Positions 16,178 through 24,811 of a stretch of DNA of 64,000 nt are shown one piece after another. Each line of letters opens with the position of its first letter. Positions within the stretch are counted from its first letter, which is position 1. A model generated the notes under the pieces. It ran no database searches. It had not been told where the DNA came from and saw only the letters and a list, made by a program, of their open reading frames with translations. The stretch is from CAYSCZ01 sp051155775. GTDB taxonomy: Bacteria; Bacteroidota; Bacteroidia; Cytophagales; Cyclobacteriaceae. The stretch covers positions 149,281 to 213,280 of the forward strand of contig DAXETV010000016.1 in assembly GCA_051155775.1 (NCBI GenBank), given 5' to 3'. The translations under genes were made by a program, and so were the position numbers.

Positions 16178-16981
16178 ATGAAATCATCAGAACCTATAGG
16201 CATATTTGACAGTGGTATAGGAGGGCTGACCGTGGCAAAGGCGGTGAAAGAGCTATTGCCCAATGAGCAAATAATTTATTTTGGTGATACAGCCCATTTA
16301 CCGTATGGGGATAAATCGGTTGCCGCAATCCAGGCATATTCGATAAAGATTATTAATTACCTACTGGAATCTAACTGCAAGGTTATTTTAATAGCCTGCA
16401 ATTCCGCTTCCTCTGCCGCCTTAGAATTAATTAAAGAATATGTGGGAGAGAAAGCGTTGATTATAAATGTCATCGATCCAATTGTTAATTTTCTGAGGGA
16501 AAATTACACTAAAATCAACATTGGATTGATCGGCACAAAGCAAACGGTAAACTCCGGTGTATATCAGCATAAGATTGAAGCATTAAATAACAATCTGACC
16601 CTAAATAGTTTAGCTACACCATTGCTGGTGCCCATGATTGAAGAAGGCTTTTATCAAAATAAGATCAGTCATGAGATAATTCGGCAATACCTTTCGGATA
16701 AAATATTATCAGATATTGAGGTCCTCATTCTGGGATGTACCCATTACCCGGTTATTAAAAATGAAATTCTAAATATTTTAAAAAAGAATATTGATGTTTT
16801 GGATTCAGCGGAACTTACCGCCGGTGCCTTAAAGGCTATTCTTGAGTTAAACAATTTGCAAAATAAATCGACAGATAACCTCAAAGACATATTTTTGGTT
16901 TCTGATTATACTGACGCTATGAACAATTCCACCAAAATTTTTTTTGGGGATAATGTTAGTTTACAGTGTCATAAGATTTGA
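16178..16981 (+). CDS. murI: Glutamate racemase
   Basis: A 267-residue racemase that makes D-glutamate for peptidoglycan. Both catalytic cysteines are present: C74 in IACNSAS and C187 in LGCTHYP, with the partner Asp11 in FDSGIGGLT and His189. The length is usual for MurI and the start is fixed by the FDSGIGG segment near the N-terminus. Its ATG is 8 bases after an intrinsic terminator. nuoH follows after 31 bases in the same direction, so readthrough into the nuo cluster is possible. Confidence 0.95.
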   Translation: MKSSEPIGIFDSGIGGLTVAKAVKELLPNEQIIYFGDTAHLPYGDKSVAAIQAYSIKIINYLLESNCKVILIACNSASSAALELIKEYVGEKALIINVIDPIVNFLRENYTKINIGLIGTKQTVNSGVYQHKIEALNNNLTLNSLATPLLVPMIEEGFYQNKISHEIIRQYLSDKILSDIEVLILGCTHYPVIKNEILNILKKNIDVLDSAELTAGALKAILELNNLQNKSTDNLKDIFLVSDYTDAMNNSTKIFFGDNVSLQCHKI

Positions 16982-17012
16982 TTATCGCATCGTTTGCACC
17001 TAATTTCAACAA

Positions 17013-18095
17013 ATGATACAGTTTCTGTATTACCTTAATTTCCTTTTGGTTTTTGTGGTTTTTGCAGTTTATGCGGAACGAAAAATTTCAGCTTTTATTC
17101 AAGACAGAATAGGACCCATGGAAGTGGGTTATAAGGGGTTGTTACAAACGGTGGCTGATTTACTGAAAATGCTCCAAAAAGAAGATATTGTTCCCAGGGC
17201 TACTGATAAATGGTTGTTTTTATCTGCGCCGGTAATCATTTTCCTGGCAATATTCACCGGCTATGCTTTATTGCCATTAAACTATTCGCACCCCGGTGCA
17301 GATGTGCCCAGCGGTGTATTTTTACTTTTAGCCATCGTAGCGTTGGATGTTATTGGTATCTTAATGGCAGGATGGGCTTCTAATAACAAATATTCATTGT
17401 ATGGTTCTATGCGGTCCGTTGCCCAGATGGTTTCTTATGAAGTGCCTCTCGGCTTATCGGTTATTTCTGTGGCTTTGATAGCAGGATCGTTGGATTTAAA
17501 TGAGATTTCCGTTCAACAAGGAATTCTTTTTCAGGAGAGCAATTACTTTTTAGGTATTAAAGCACTTGGCCTGGATGTAAGTAAGATAGGTGGAATTTTA
17601 TCATGGAATATATTCAGGGCACCTGTACTAATACCAGTTTTCATTATATTTTTTATATCCTCATTAGCCGAATCCAATAGAGCACCATTTGACTTACCTG
17701 AAACCGAATCTGAAATAATCGGCGGTTACCACACTGAATACTCAGGTTTTCGGTGGAGCATTTTTATGCTTGGGGAATATGGTATGATGTTGTTGGTTTC
17801 TTATTTGGCAGCGATACTATTTTTCGGAGGATGGAATACGCCTTTTCCAAATATCTCAACCATTCCCCTTGCTGAATGGACCACCGGAACACCGGGAAGT
17901 ATAATTCACTACTTATGGGCTTTTTTTTGGCTAACAATTAAAAGTTTATTTTTGATTTTCGTACAAATGTGGATAAGATGGACTTATCCAAGGCTTAGGG
18001 TGGATCAATTGATGTCGTTATCCTGGAAATATCTGACACCTTTTGCCATTTTGCTTTTGTTTGTATCCGCAACCTGGAAAATGATTATGATATGA
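17013..18095 (+). CDS. nuoH: NADH-quinone oxidoreductase subunit H
   Basis: A 360-residue membrane subunit with about eight hydrophobic helices. It links the peripheral and membrane arms of complex I and forms much of the quinone chamber. Signatures are AERKISAFIQDRIGPMEVG near residue 22, KEDIVPRATDKWLF, and NRAPFDLPETESEIIGGYHTEYSGFRW in the middle. It opens the nuoHIJKLMN cluster and overlaps nuoI by four bases (ATGA). nuoA-G do not precede it; murI does. Confidence 0.97.
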   Translation: MIQFLYYLNFLLVFVVFAVYAERKISAFIQDRIGPMEVGYKGLLQTVADLLKMLQKEDIVPRATDKWLFLSAPVIIFLAIFTGYALLPLNYSHPGADVPSGVFLLLAIVALDVIGILMAGWASNNKYSLYGSMRSVAQMVSYEVPLGLSVISVALIAGSLDLNEISVQQGILFQESNYFLGIKALGLDVSKIGGILSWNIFRAPVLIPVFIIFFISSLAESNRAPFDLPETESEIIGGYHTEYSGFRWSIFMLGEYGMMLLVSYLAAILFFGGWNTPFPNISTIPLAEWTTGTPGSIIHYLWAFFWLTIKSLFLIFVQMWIRWTYPRLRVDQLMSLSWKYLTPFAILLLFVSATWKMIMI

Positions 18096-18757
18096 AGACA
18101 CAAGAAATGAACTATTGGCAGCAGATTACATCATCGGTAAAAACTTTATTACTGGGCTTGAGGCTTACATTCAGACATCTGTCCCTGGCCAGAAAATCAT
18201 GGAAACCTAAAGGTATAGAGGAAAAAAGCTATTTTGAAGAAAATGAAGGAATCTTCACAGTTCAATACCCCAGGGAAACCTTGCCGGTTCCTGACAATGC
18301 AAGGTACCGGCTTCACAATGAAATTGACGACTGCATTGTGTGCGATAAGTGTGCCAAGATATGCCCGGTTGATTGTATAGAGATAGAGCCTGTCAGGGCA
18401 CCCGAAACCTTTGGAAACACTTCTGATGGAACGCCTAAGCGCATACATGCGGCAAAGTTTGATATTGATATGGCCAAATGTTGTTTTTGTGGATTGTGTA
18501 CAACAGTTTGTCCTACGGAGTGCCTGACCATGACAAAAGCATATGACTTTAGTGAGTATGACGTAAATGATCACACCTATGCATTTTCAGAAATGACCCC
18601 AATCGAGATATTAGAAAAGAAAAAACAGTGGGAAAAATACCAGGCGGAAAAAGCAGCAGCCAAGAAATTAAAAGCCGTAGAAAAAAATGAAGGGCCACCC
18701 ACTGAGCAATCAAAAAAAACTGCTTTCAATCCAAAAAAAGGAAACCCAAATAGATAA
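18092..18757 (+). CDS. nuoI: NADH-quinone oxidoreductase subunit I
   Basis: A 221-residue iron-sulfur subunit carrying the two [4Fe-4S] clusters N6a and N6b. Both binding motifs are intact: CIVCDKCAKICP (about residues 81-92) and CCFCGLCTTVCP (about 130-141). A C-terminal Lys-rich tail of about 45 residues extends past the usual end. It overlaps nuoH by four bases and is three bases before nuoJ. It relays electrons from the NADH arm to the quinone site. Confidence 0.97.
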   Translation: MKTQEMNYWQQITSSVKTLLLGLRLTFRHLSLARKSWKPKGIEEKSYFEENEGIFTVQYPRETLPVPDNARYRLHNEIDDCIVCDKCAKICPVDCIEIEPVRAPETFGNTSDGTPKRIHAAKFDIDMAKCCFCGLCTTVCPTECLTMTKAYDFSEYDVNDHTYAFSEMTPIEILEKKKQWEKYQAEKAAAKKLKAVEKNEGPPTEQSKKTAFNPKKGNPNR

Positions 18758-18760
18758 TTA

Positions 18761-19276
18761 ATGCTGTTTTATTTCTTTGCTGGTATAATTGTTTTGTCAT
18801 GTTTTGCGCTGATCATAACCAGGAATGTTCTGCATTCTGTTTTTTTATTGCTATTAATCTTTCTTGCGGTATCAGGAATATATTTTTCTGTGGGTGCGGG
18901 CTTCGTTGGAGTAACTCAAATAGTTGTTTATGTTGGTGGTATATTGATTTTTTTTGTGTTTGGGATAATGTTAACCACACGCTCGATAGGCTCTAAACTA
19001 ATTGTGAAATCTAAAAATTTATTTTTTGGAATCTCAGTGGGTATTTTACTTTTTTATTTGGTAGTAAGCTTGGTTTACCGGTCGGATTATCTTGATCAAC
19101 TCAGCTTGTATCCCACAAAGAGTGATCCAAAAGAACTTTTATCCCACCTGGGGATATCTTTATTTACTAATTATCTGATAGCTTTTGAACTTACGGCGGT
19201 TATACTCTTAATTGCTTTAATCGGAGCATCTTTTTTAGCAAACAAAAAATCAGGTACTCATTATGATAGGGATTGA
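18761..19276 (+). CDS. nuoJ: NADH-quinone oxidoreductase subunit J
   Basis: A 171-residue membrane subunit with five hydrophobic helices. The conserved segment AGFVGVTQIVVYVGGILIFF (helix 3 with its pi-bulge region) identifies NuoJ. It overlaps nuoK by 14 bases. It belongs to the proton-translocating part of complex I nearest to NuoH. Confidence 0.95.
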   Translation: MLFYFFAGIIVLSCFALIITRNVLHSVFLLLLIFLAVSGIYFSVGAGFVGVTQIVVYVGGILIFFVFGIMLTTRSIGSKLIVKSKNLFFGISVGILLFYLVVSLVYRSDYLDQLSLYPTKSDPKELLSHLGISLFTNYLIAFELTAVILLIALIGASFLANKKSGTHYDRD

Positions 19277-19568
19277 AAAAATTGTGGTTTTAAGTGCTTT
19301 TCTGTTTTGTGTAGGCGTTTATTTGATGCTGACCAAAAGAAATGCAATAATAATGCTGGTTGGCATAGAATTAATATTAAATGCCGCCAATCTAAATTTT
19401 ATCGGTTTTAATCAATTTGATCCGGGACAACAGGGGGTGGTATTTGCTGTATTTTTAATTGTCATTGCAGTAGCTGAGGTTTCTGTGGCTCTGGCTATTT
19501 TAATAAAAGTTTATTCCTATTATAAAACGTCCGACCTGGATGAGCTTGACCTCCTTAAAGAACAGTAA
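19263..19568 (+). CDS. nuoK: NADH-quinone oxidoreductase subunit K
   Basis: A 101-residue, three-helix membrane protein. The conserved membrane Glu residues are in MLVGIELILNAANLNFIGF and VIAVAEVSVALAILI. The family length is about 100 residues. Its start lies inside the nuoJ end and its stop shares one base with the nuoL ATG (TAATG), so these are translationally coupled. Confidence 0.96.
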   Translation: MIGIEKIVVLSAFLFCVGVYLMLTKRNAIIMLVGIELILNAANLNFIGFNQFDPGQQGVVFAVFLIVIAVAEVSVALAILIKVYSYYKTSDLDELDLLKEQ

Positions 19569-21655
19569 TGCCAACGGACATTTTGATTCTCTCCATATTA
19601 TCCATTTTCCTGCCGCTTTTATCCTTTGGTGTAGTTTGGTTATTTAAGTCAAAGAATTATTCAGCTTTGGCGGCTACAATTCTCTTGGGACTATCAATGA
19701 TATCAAGCCTTTTGCTGTTTCTGGGTGTCTGGCCGGATACGTTTCATATGTTTTCAATGAATTGGTTTCAGGTAGGTTCTTCAATATTTAAGGCCGGTAT
19801 TTATATCAATGGTATCTCGGTAATTATAGGGTTGATTATTAATCTCATTAGTTTTCTGGTTCATATTTTTTCCCTTGAATATATGGCTAATGATCCCGGT
19901 AAGAAGCGATACTTCTCATTTCTTGGATTATTTACTTTCTCCATGTTGGGGATAATTTTTGCCAATGGCTTAATTGTAATTTTCATATTTTGGGAATTAG
20001 TGGGGCTATCATCTTATTTATTGATCGGATTTTGGTTCAAAAAGCATACGGCCAGTAGGGCAGCCCGGAAAGCATTCATCGTTAACAGGATCGGAGATGT
20101 TGGTTTATTGGTAGGTATTTTAATTATCTGGTCCCATTTCGGAACAACCGATTTATTTACGCTTCAACAAATCATTGAGCATGGCTCATTTTCTTCAGGT
20201 AATTTTGTCTTTGGGGAAAACAAACAAATATCAACATTTTGGTTGCATGCATCAGCCATTGGACTTTTTTGCGGGGTCTTAGGCAAATCAGCGCAGTTCC
20301 CGCTGCAAGTTTGGTTGCCAGATGCTATGGAGGGGCCTACGCCGGTTTCTGCTTTGATCCATGCTGCAACCATGGTGGCAGCAGGTATCTATTTCCTCGG
20401 CAGGGTTTATTTTTTGATTCCATTTGATGTTCTTCCGGTAATTGCTACTATAGGAACCATTACTGCCTTTATGGGAGGGTATGCCGCCCTTATGCAAAAT
20501 GATATCAAAAAAGTGCTCGCTTATTCAACCATTTCCCAACTTGGTTATATGGTTATTGGTGTAGGTGTAGGCGCTACTGACTCAGCGCTTTTTCATTTAA
20601 TAACCCATGCATTCTTTAAAGCCTGCCTTTTTTTATGCGCCGGTTCTGTGATCCACTCACTCCATAAAACACAAGTTGAAAATTTTGATCCTCAGGATAT
20701 GCGATTCATGGGAGGTATTAGAAAATATATGCCTGTAACTTTTGGGTGTTATCTGATATCAATGCTTGCTTTAAGCGGATTGCCTTTTTTTACGGGCTTT
20801 CTATCAAAAGATGCAATTATCAATGCGTCATATGCCTGGGCAGTTCAGATGAGCAGTGTTTCTGAAAGTATATTTTATTACATCATTCCATTTTTGGCTT
20901 TATTTACAGTCTTTTTAACCGCTTTATACATGGGGAGGCAATTATTTCTGGTGTTTTTCGGGCAGTGGAGGCTTAAAAAGTTACACCACAATCTAATAAT
21001 CTATCCTGTAGAAAATAATTTTAAAATTACTATTCCTTTATTACTTCTAGCCTTGGGGTGTTTTAGCATATCCTTTTCTTTTAATCCGTTTAATGCCTCT
21101 GATGGTTGGGTTTATGCTGGGTTATCAAATTTCTATGTTTTTCAAGCTCCTGGTCTTTTTTTAGAAAACCTTGACCATCAAGCACATTCTACGCACAATA
21201 CAATATTGTTTATTTCCATAGTTTCCGCTGTATTAGGCCTGACATTGGCATTTTATTTATTTAAACCAGGAGGGAAGTTTGAAAAAGGTTATGTTCATTC
21301 ACAGCAAATGAACTTTGTCATGAGGTTATCTTTTAATAATTTTTATTTGGATTGGATTTATGAAAAAACATTTATAAGGGCTTTTAATACAGTTGCAGGG
21401 TTAAGTAACTGGCTGGATAAGGTTATCGATATATTTATAGATTCATTAGGATATTTTGTAGTTATAATTTCCTCGATCATTTCCTGGCTTGATGATAATT
21501 TAGTGGATGGCCTGGTAAGCTTTATGTCAAAATCGTTACATGGTATTGGCCAATTAACACGAAACATTCAAGCTAAGAGAATACAAGTGCAGCTTACCTG
21601 GAGCTTAATTGGTGTCATTTTTCTATTGTTCATTATTTTAGGCTTTCGTAACTAA
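19568..21655 (+). CDS. nuoL: NADH-quinone oxidoreductase subunit L
   Basis: A 695-residue antiporter-like subunit, the distal proton channel of complex I. Signatures include FIFWELVGLSSYLLIGFW, KSAQFPLQVWLPDAMEGPTPVSALIHAATMV (read in two parts about residue 235-270) and KKVLAYSTISQLGYM, with the key Glu, Lys and His of the Mrp-type antiporter fold. The C-terminal part contains the lateral helix region. Its stop overlaps the start of nuoM by one base. Confidence 0.97.
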   Translation: MPTDILILSILSIFLPLLSFGVVWLFKSKNYSALAATILLGLSMISSLLLFLGVWPDTFHMFSMNWFQVGSSIFKAGIYINGISVIIGLIINLISFLVHIFSLEYMANDPGKKRYFSFLGLFTFSMLGIIFANGLIVIFIFWELVGLSSYLLIGFWFKKHTASRAARKAFIVNRIGDVGLLVGILIIWSHFGTTDLFTLQQIIEHGSFSSGNFVFGENKQISTFWLHASAIGLFCGVLGKSAQFPLQVWLPDAMEGPTPVSALIHAATMVAAGIYFLGRVYFLIPFDVLPVIATIGTITAFMGGYAALMQNDIKKVLAYSTISQLGYMVIGVGVGATDSALFHLITHAFFKACLFLCAGSVIHSLHKTQVENFDPQDMRFMGGIRKYMPVTFGCYLISMLALSGLPFFTGFLSKDAIINASYAWAVQMSSVSESIFYYIIPFLALFTVFLTALYMGRQLFLVFFGQWRLKKLHHNLIIYPVENNFKITIPLLLLALGCFSISFSFNPFNASDGWVYAGLSNFYVFQAPGLFLENLDHQAHSTHNTILFISIVSAVLGLTLAFYLFKPGGKFEKGYVHSQQMNFVMRLSFNNFYLDWIYEKTFIRAFNTVAGLSNWLDKVIDIFIDSLGYFVVIISSIISWLDDNLVDGLVSFMSKSLHGIGQLTRNIQAKRIQVQLTWSLIGVIFLLFIILGFRN

Positions 21656-23346
21656 TGGCAGATTATATTTTAACGCTTTTAATTTTTCTACCTTTTCTAG
21701 GCCTTATCTTTATATTGTTGATACCCGGTGAAAAGGCAAAGCTTTATAAATGGATAGCCTTGACTGTTACCCTGGTACAATTGGTCATCAGTGGGGTCAT
21801 ATTTTTTTCATTTGATGCAAAATTTGAAAGGTCGTATCAATTTGTTGAGCAGGTTGATTGGATTTTTATCGAATTGGGTTCCCTGGGGAAGCTTTCTATC
21901 CAGTATTTCCTGGGAGTTGACGGCATTAACCTTTTAATGGTATTGATTTCTGCTATTGTCTTGCTAATTGGTGTGCTTGCTTCCTGGAACATCACAAAAT
22001 ATTTGAAGGGTTATTTTTCGCTTTATATGATCCTCAGTACCAGTATATTTGGTAGTTTCCTGGCCCTTGATCTTTTCTTGTTCTATTTATTTTTTGAATT
22101 TATGCTGCTCCCGATGTATTTCCTGATCGGGGTGTGGGGAGGACCAAGAAAGGCGTATGCAGCCATTAAATTTTTCCTATACACCTTGCTTGGGTCTATT
22201 TTGATTTTAATTGTATTTATTGGATTATACATTTCAGCTATTGATCCGGTAAAAACAGCAGAACTGGCCAGTTATTCAAATGTACCTGTTTCTGATATAC
22301 AAGACCAGATTAAGAATCAGTTACTGGAAAAATCCGATTTGGTTCACACATTTAATCTTATACATCTTCAGGATGTCAGGAATTTTTTGCCGGGTAGTAT
22401 CTTTTCACTTTCAGGTAGTTTTTTCGGGATGCATGCCCGATGGTTGGGTTTTTTATTATTATTTGCAGGCTTTGCCATAAAATTACCTGCTGTACCGGTT
22501 CATACATGGCTGCCAGATGCACACGTTGAGGCCCCAACAGCCATATCTGTTGTGCTTGCCGGTGTACTTTTGAAAGTGGGGGGGTATGGTTTTTTTAGGT
22601 TTGCTTATGGCATTTTTCCTGATGGAGGCATTCATTACGCATGGTTGGTTGGGATACTAGGAGTCATAGCCATTATTTATGGCGGGTTAAGTGCTATGGG
22701 TCAAAAGGATATTAAGCGGTTGATTGCTTATTCATCGATATCACATATGGGATTTGTATCATTAGGAATAGCAGCACTAACTACAGAGGCGGTTTCCGGG
22801 GCTTTATTTCAATTGTTTAGCCATGGTATTATTTCTGCTGCTTTATTTGTTATTGCCGGGGTTATTTATAGTCGTACTGGTGACCGGTTAATTGAAAATT
22901 ACAGTGGTCTGGCTGCTCACCTCCCGGCTTACACATTGGTAGTGGTGATCACATTTTTTGCTTCTTTGGGATTACCGGGATTATCTGGTTTTATCGGTGA
23001 GATTCTGGTCTTCCTGGGATCTTTCAAATCACAAACAGAGAATGGGTTGATCCCAGAAAGTTTTACCATCATTGCAGCTAGTGGGTTAGTGATCACAGCA
23101 GCTTATTATTTATGGACACTTCAGCGAATGTTTTTCGGGAAATATTGGGTGCGTGAAGAGGGTTGGATGAGTAAAATGAAGGATTTAACGGTTTTAGAAA
23201 AGATAATTTTTATTCCACTAATTATTATGATGCTGGTATTCGGGATATTCCCGCAAATTCTTCTGGACCCCATAGCAATCAGCGTCAGTGAATTTATCCA
23301 GACTACATTACAAAGGGGTAATCAATACCTAATGGGATATAAATAA
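21655..23346 (+). CDS. nuoM: NADH-quinone oxidoreductase subunit M
   Basis: A 563-residue antiporter-like subunit. It shows FEFMLLPMYFLIGVWGG, PAVPVHTWLPDAHVEAPTA and KRLIAYSSISHMGFV, the typical NuoM motifs. An extra soluble loop of about 55 residues (about 205-260, SNVPVSDIQDQIKNQLLEK onward) lies between helices; extra loops at this place are seen in several Bacteroidota NuoM proteins. It overlaps nuoL by one base and is five bases before nuoN. Confidence 0.97.
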   Translation: MADYILTLLIFLPFLGLIFILLIPGEKAKLYKWIALTVTLVQLVISGVIFFSFDAKFERSYQFVEQVDWIFIELGSLGKLSIQYFLGVDGINLLMVLISAIVLLIGVLASWNITKYLKGYFSLYMILSTSIFGSFLALDLFLFYLFFEFMLLPMYFLIGVWGGPRKAYAAIKFFLYTLLGSILILIVFIGLYISAIDPVKTAELASYSNVPVSDIQDQIKNQLLEKSDLVHTFNLIHLQDVRNFLPGSIFSLSGSFFGMHARWLGFLLLFAGFAIKLPAVPVHTWLPDAHVEAPTAISVVLAGVLLKVGGYGFFRFAYGIFPDGGIHYAWLVGILGVIAIIYGGLSAMGQKDIKRLIAYSSISHMGFVSLGIAALTTEAVSGALFQLFSHGIISAALFVIAGVIYSRTGDRLIENYSGLAAHLPAYTLVVVITFFASLGLPGLSGFIGEILVFLGSFKSQTENGLIPESFTIIAASGLVITAAYYLWTLQRMFFGKYWVREEGWMSKMKDLTVLEKIIFIPLIIMMLVFGIFPQILLDPIAISVSEFIQTTLQRGNQYLMGYK

Positions 23347-23351
23347 AAGAA

Positions 23352-24797
23352 ATGGAGGAGAAGTTATCATCAATCATTGAAAGCACTAAATTTCTTCAAC
23401 CTGAGTTTGTCTTGGTTTTAGGTATAATCCTTTTGGTGGTATTAGACTTATTTGATGCTTACCCGGGCCCTAAACTCAAGATATTCACTTCAATTTTTGT
23501 GGGTCTTACTTCTTTTGGAATGACTTTATATCAATGGTACCTGGATGAGCTTATTTTTTTTTCAGATACCCTTCAATTGAATAAATTGATCGTATTTTTT
23601 AAATTATTATTTATTGCCGGGTACTTGTTTTCTTTTTTGTTTACTTCAAAAAATATGGAAAACTGGTATTCAAAAGTTGAATACCATATTCTCCTGTTAG
23701 GATTGCTGCTTGGCACGCTTTTTATGGTTATGGCTAATAATTTTTTAGTCGTTTTCCTTGCCATAGAGTTGGTTTCACTTTCTTCATATTTACTAACTAA
23801 TTTTCGTTTTCATAAGGAATCTTATGAAGCTTCCATCAAATATCTACTCATAGGAGCTTTGGCTACCGCTTTTATGGCATATGGCATATCACTTATCTAT
23901 GGAAGCAGTTTTTCTCTTGCTGTTGAACCAGATGACATTAAATCCCCTGAATTATTATTCATTGGTTATGGCATATTCCTATTTGGGTTGCTATTTAAAA
24001 TTACGGCTGCGCCATTTCATATCTGGGCACCAAATGTTTATCAGCTAGCACCTATACCAATTGCTGCATTTTTTTCAGTAATCCCCAAGTTAGCCGGAAT
24101 TGTAATCTTATATAAAATTACCAGAGGATTTACAGGGAGTACATTTTTTGAAGAATGGCAATACTTACTTTCCATCCTGATCATTCTAACAATCACCATA
24201 GGGAACCTTTCTGCCTATTTTCAGAAAGATGCCAGAAGATTAATGGCTTATTCGTCAATTGCCCATTCTGGGTATTTGTTAATCGGTCTATTGGTTGTCA
24301 ATGTGTTTGGTATTAAAAGTATAGCTTTTTACGGAGCTATTTATCTGTTTATGAATTTCACGGTATTTCTGATTATTAACATATTAGAAAATAAAGGATT
24401 TGATACCATTGAAGCATACGGTGGGTTGGGTAAACTATTGCCACTTGCCGGGATTGCCGTAGTTATTTCAATGATATCATTAACCGGTTTACCCCCTACA
24501 GCAGGGTTTACAGCGAAGCTTATGATCTTTTCATCACTCTGGGAGGAACTAAATGGCGAAACGGTCTTATTACTACCCATAGTATTTATTTTTGGATTAT
24601 TAAATACAGTCGTTTCCCTTTTCTTCTATTTGAAAATACCTTTTTCAATGTTTTTTCGACTTACTCCCTCAGAAGATATTAATGGCCCTCTTACATCATT
24701 TGAGATTATTTCTATAATTACCTTATGCTTACCTCTTTTGGTTTTATTCGTAAAACCAGAAATTATAATGAATATTATTGCGAATTTTACAGTATGA
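23352..24797 (+). CDS. nuoN: NADH-quinone oxidoreductase subunit N
   Basis: A 481-residue antiporter-like membrane subunit. Signatures are LAIELVSLSSYLLTNF, KITAAPFHIWAPNVYQLAPIP and RRLMAYSSIAHSGYLLIG. It is the last gene of the nuoHIJKLMN set. The PurF-like gene starts 14 bases later in the same direction, so it may be co-transcribed with the respiratory genes. No terminator is seen between them. Confidence 0.96.
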   Translation: MEEKLSSIIESTKFLQPEFVLVLGIILLVVLDLFDAYPGPKLKIFTSIFVGLTSFGMTLYQWYLDELIFFSDTLQLNKLIVFFKLLFIAGYLFSFLFTSKNMENWYSKVEYHILLLGLLLGTLFMVMANNFLVVFLAIELVSLSSYLLTNFRFHKESYEASIKYLLIGALATAFMAYGISLIYGSSFSLAVEPDDIKSPELLFIGYGIFLFGLLFKITAAPFHIWAPNVYQLAPIPIAAFFSVIPKLAGIVILYKITRGFTGSTFFEEWQYLLSILIILTITIGNLSAYFQKDARRLMAYSSIAHSGYLLIGLLVVNVFGIKSIAFYGAIYLFMNFTVFLIINILENKGFDTIEAYGGLGKLLPLAGIAVVISMISLTGLPPTAGFTAKLMIFSSLWEELNGETVLLLPIVFIFGLLNTVVSLFFYLKIPFSMFFRLTPSEDINGPLTSFEIISIITLCLPLLVLFVKPEIIMNIIANFTV

Positions 24798-24811
24798 TAT
24801 AATTATTTCTG

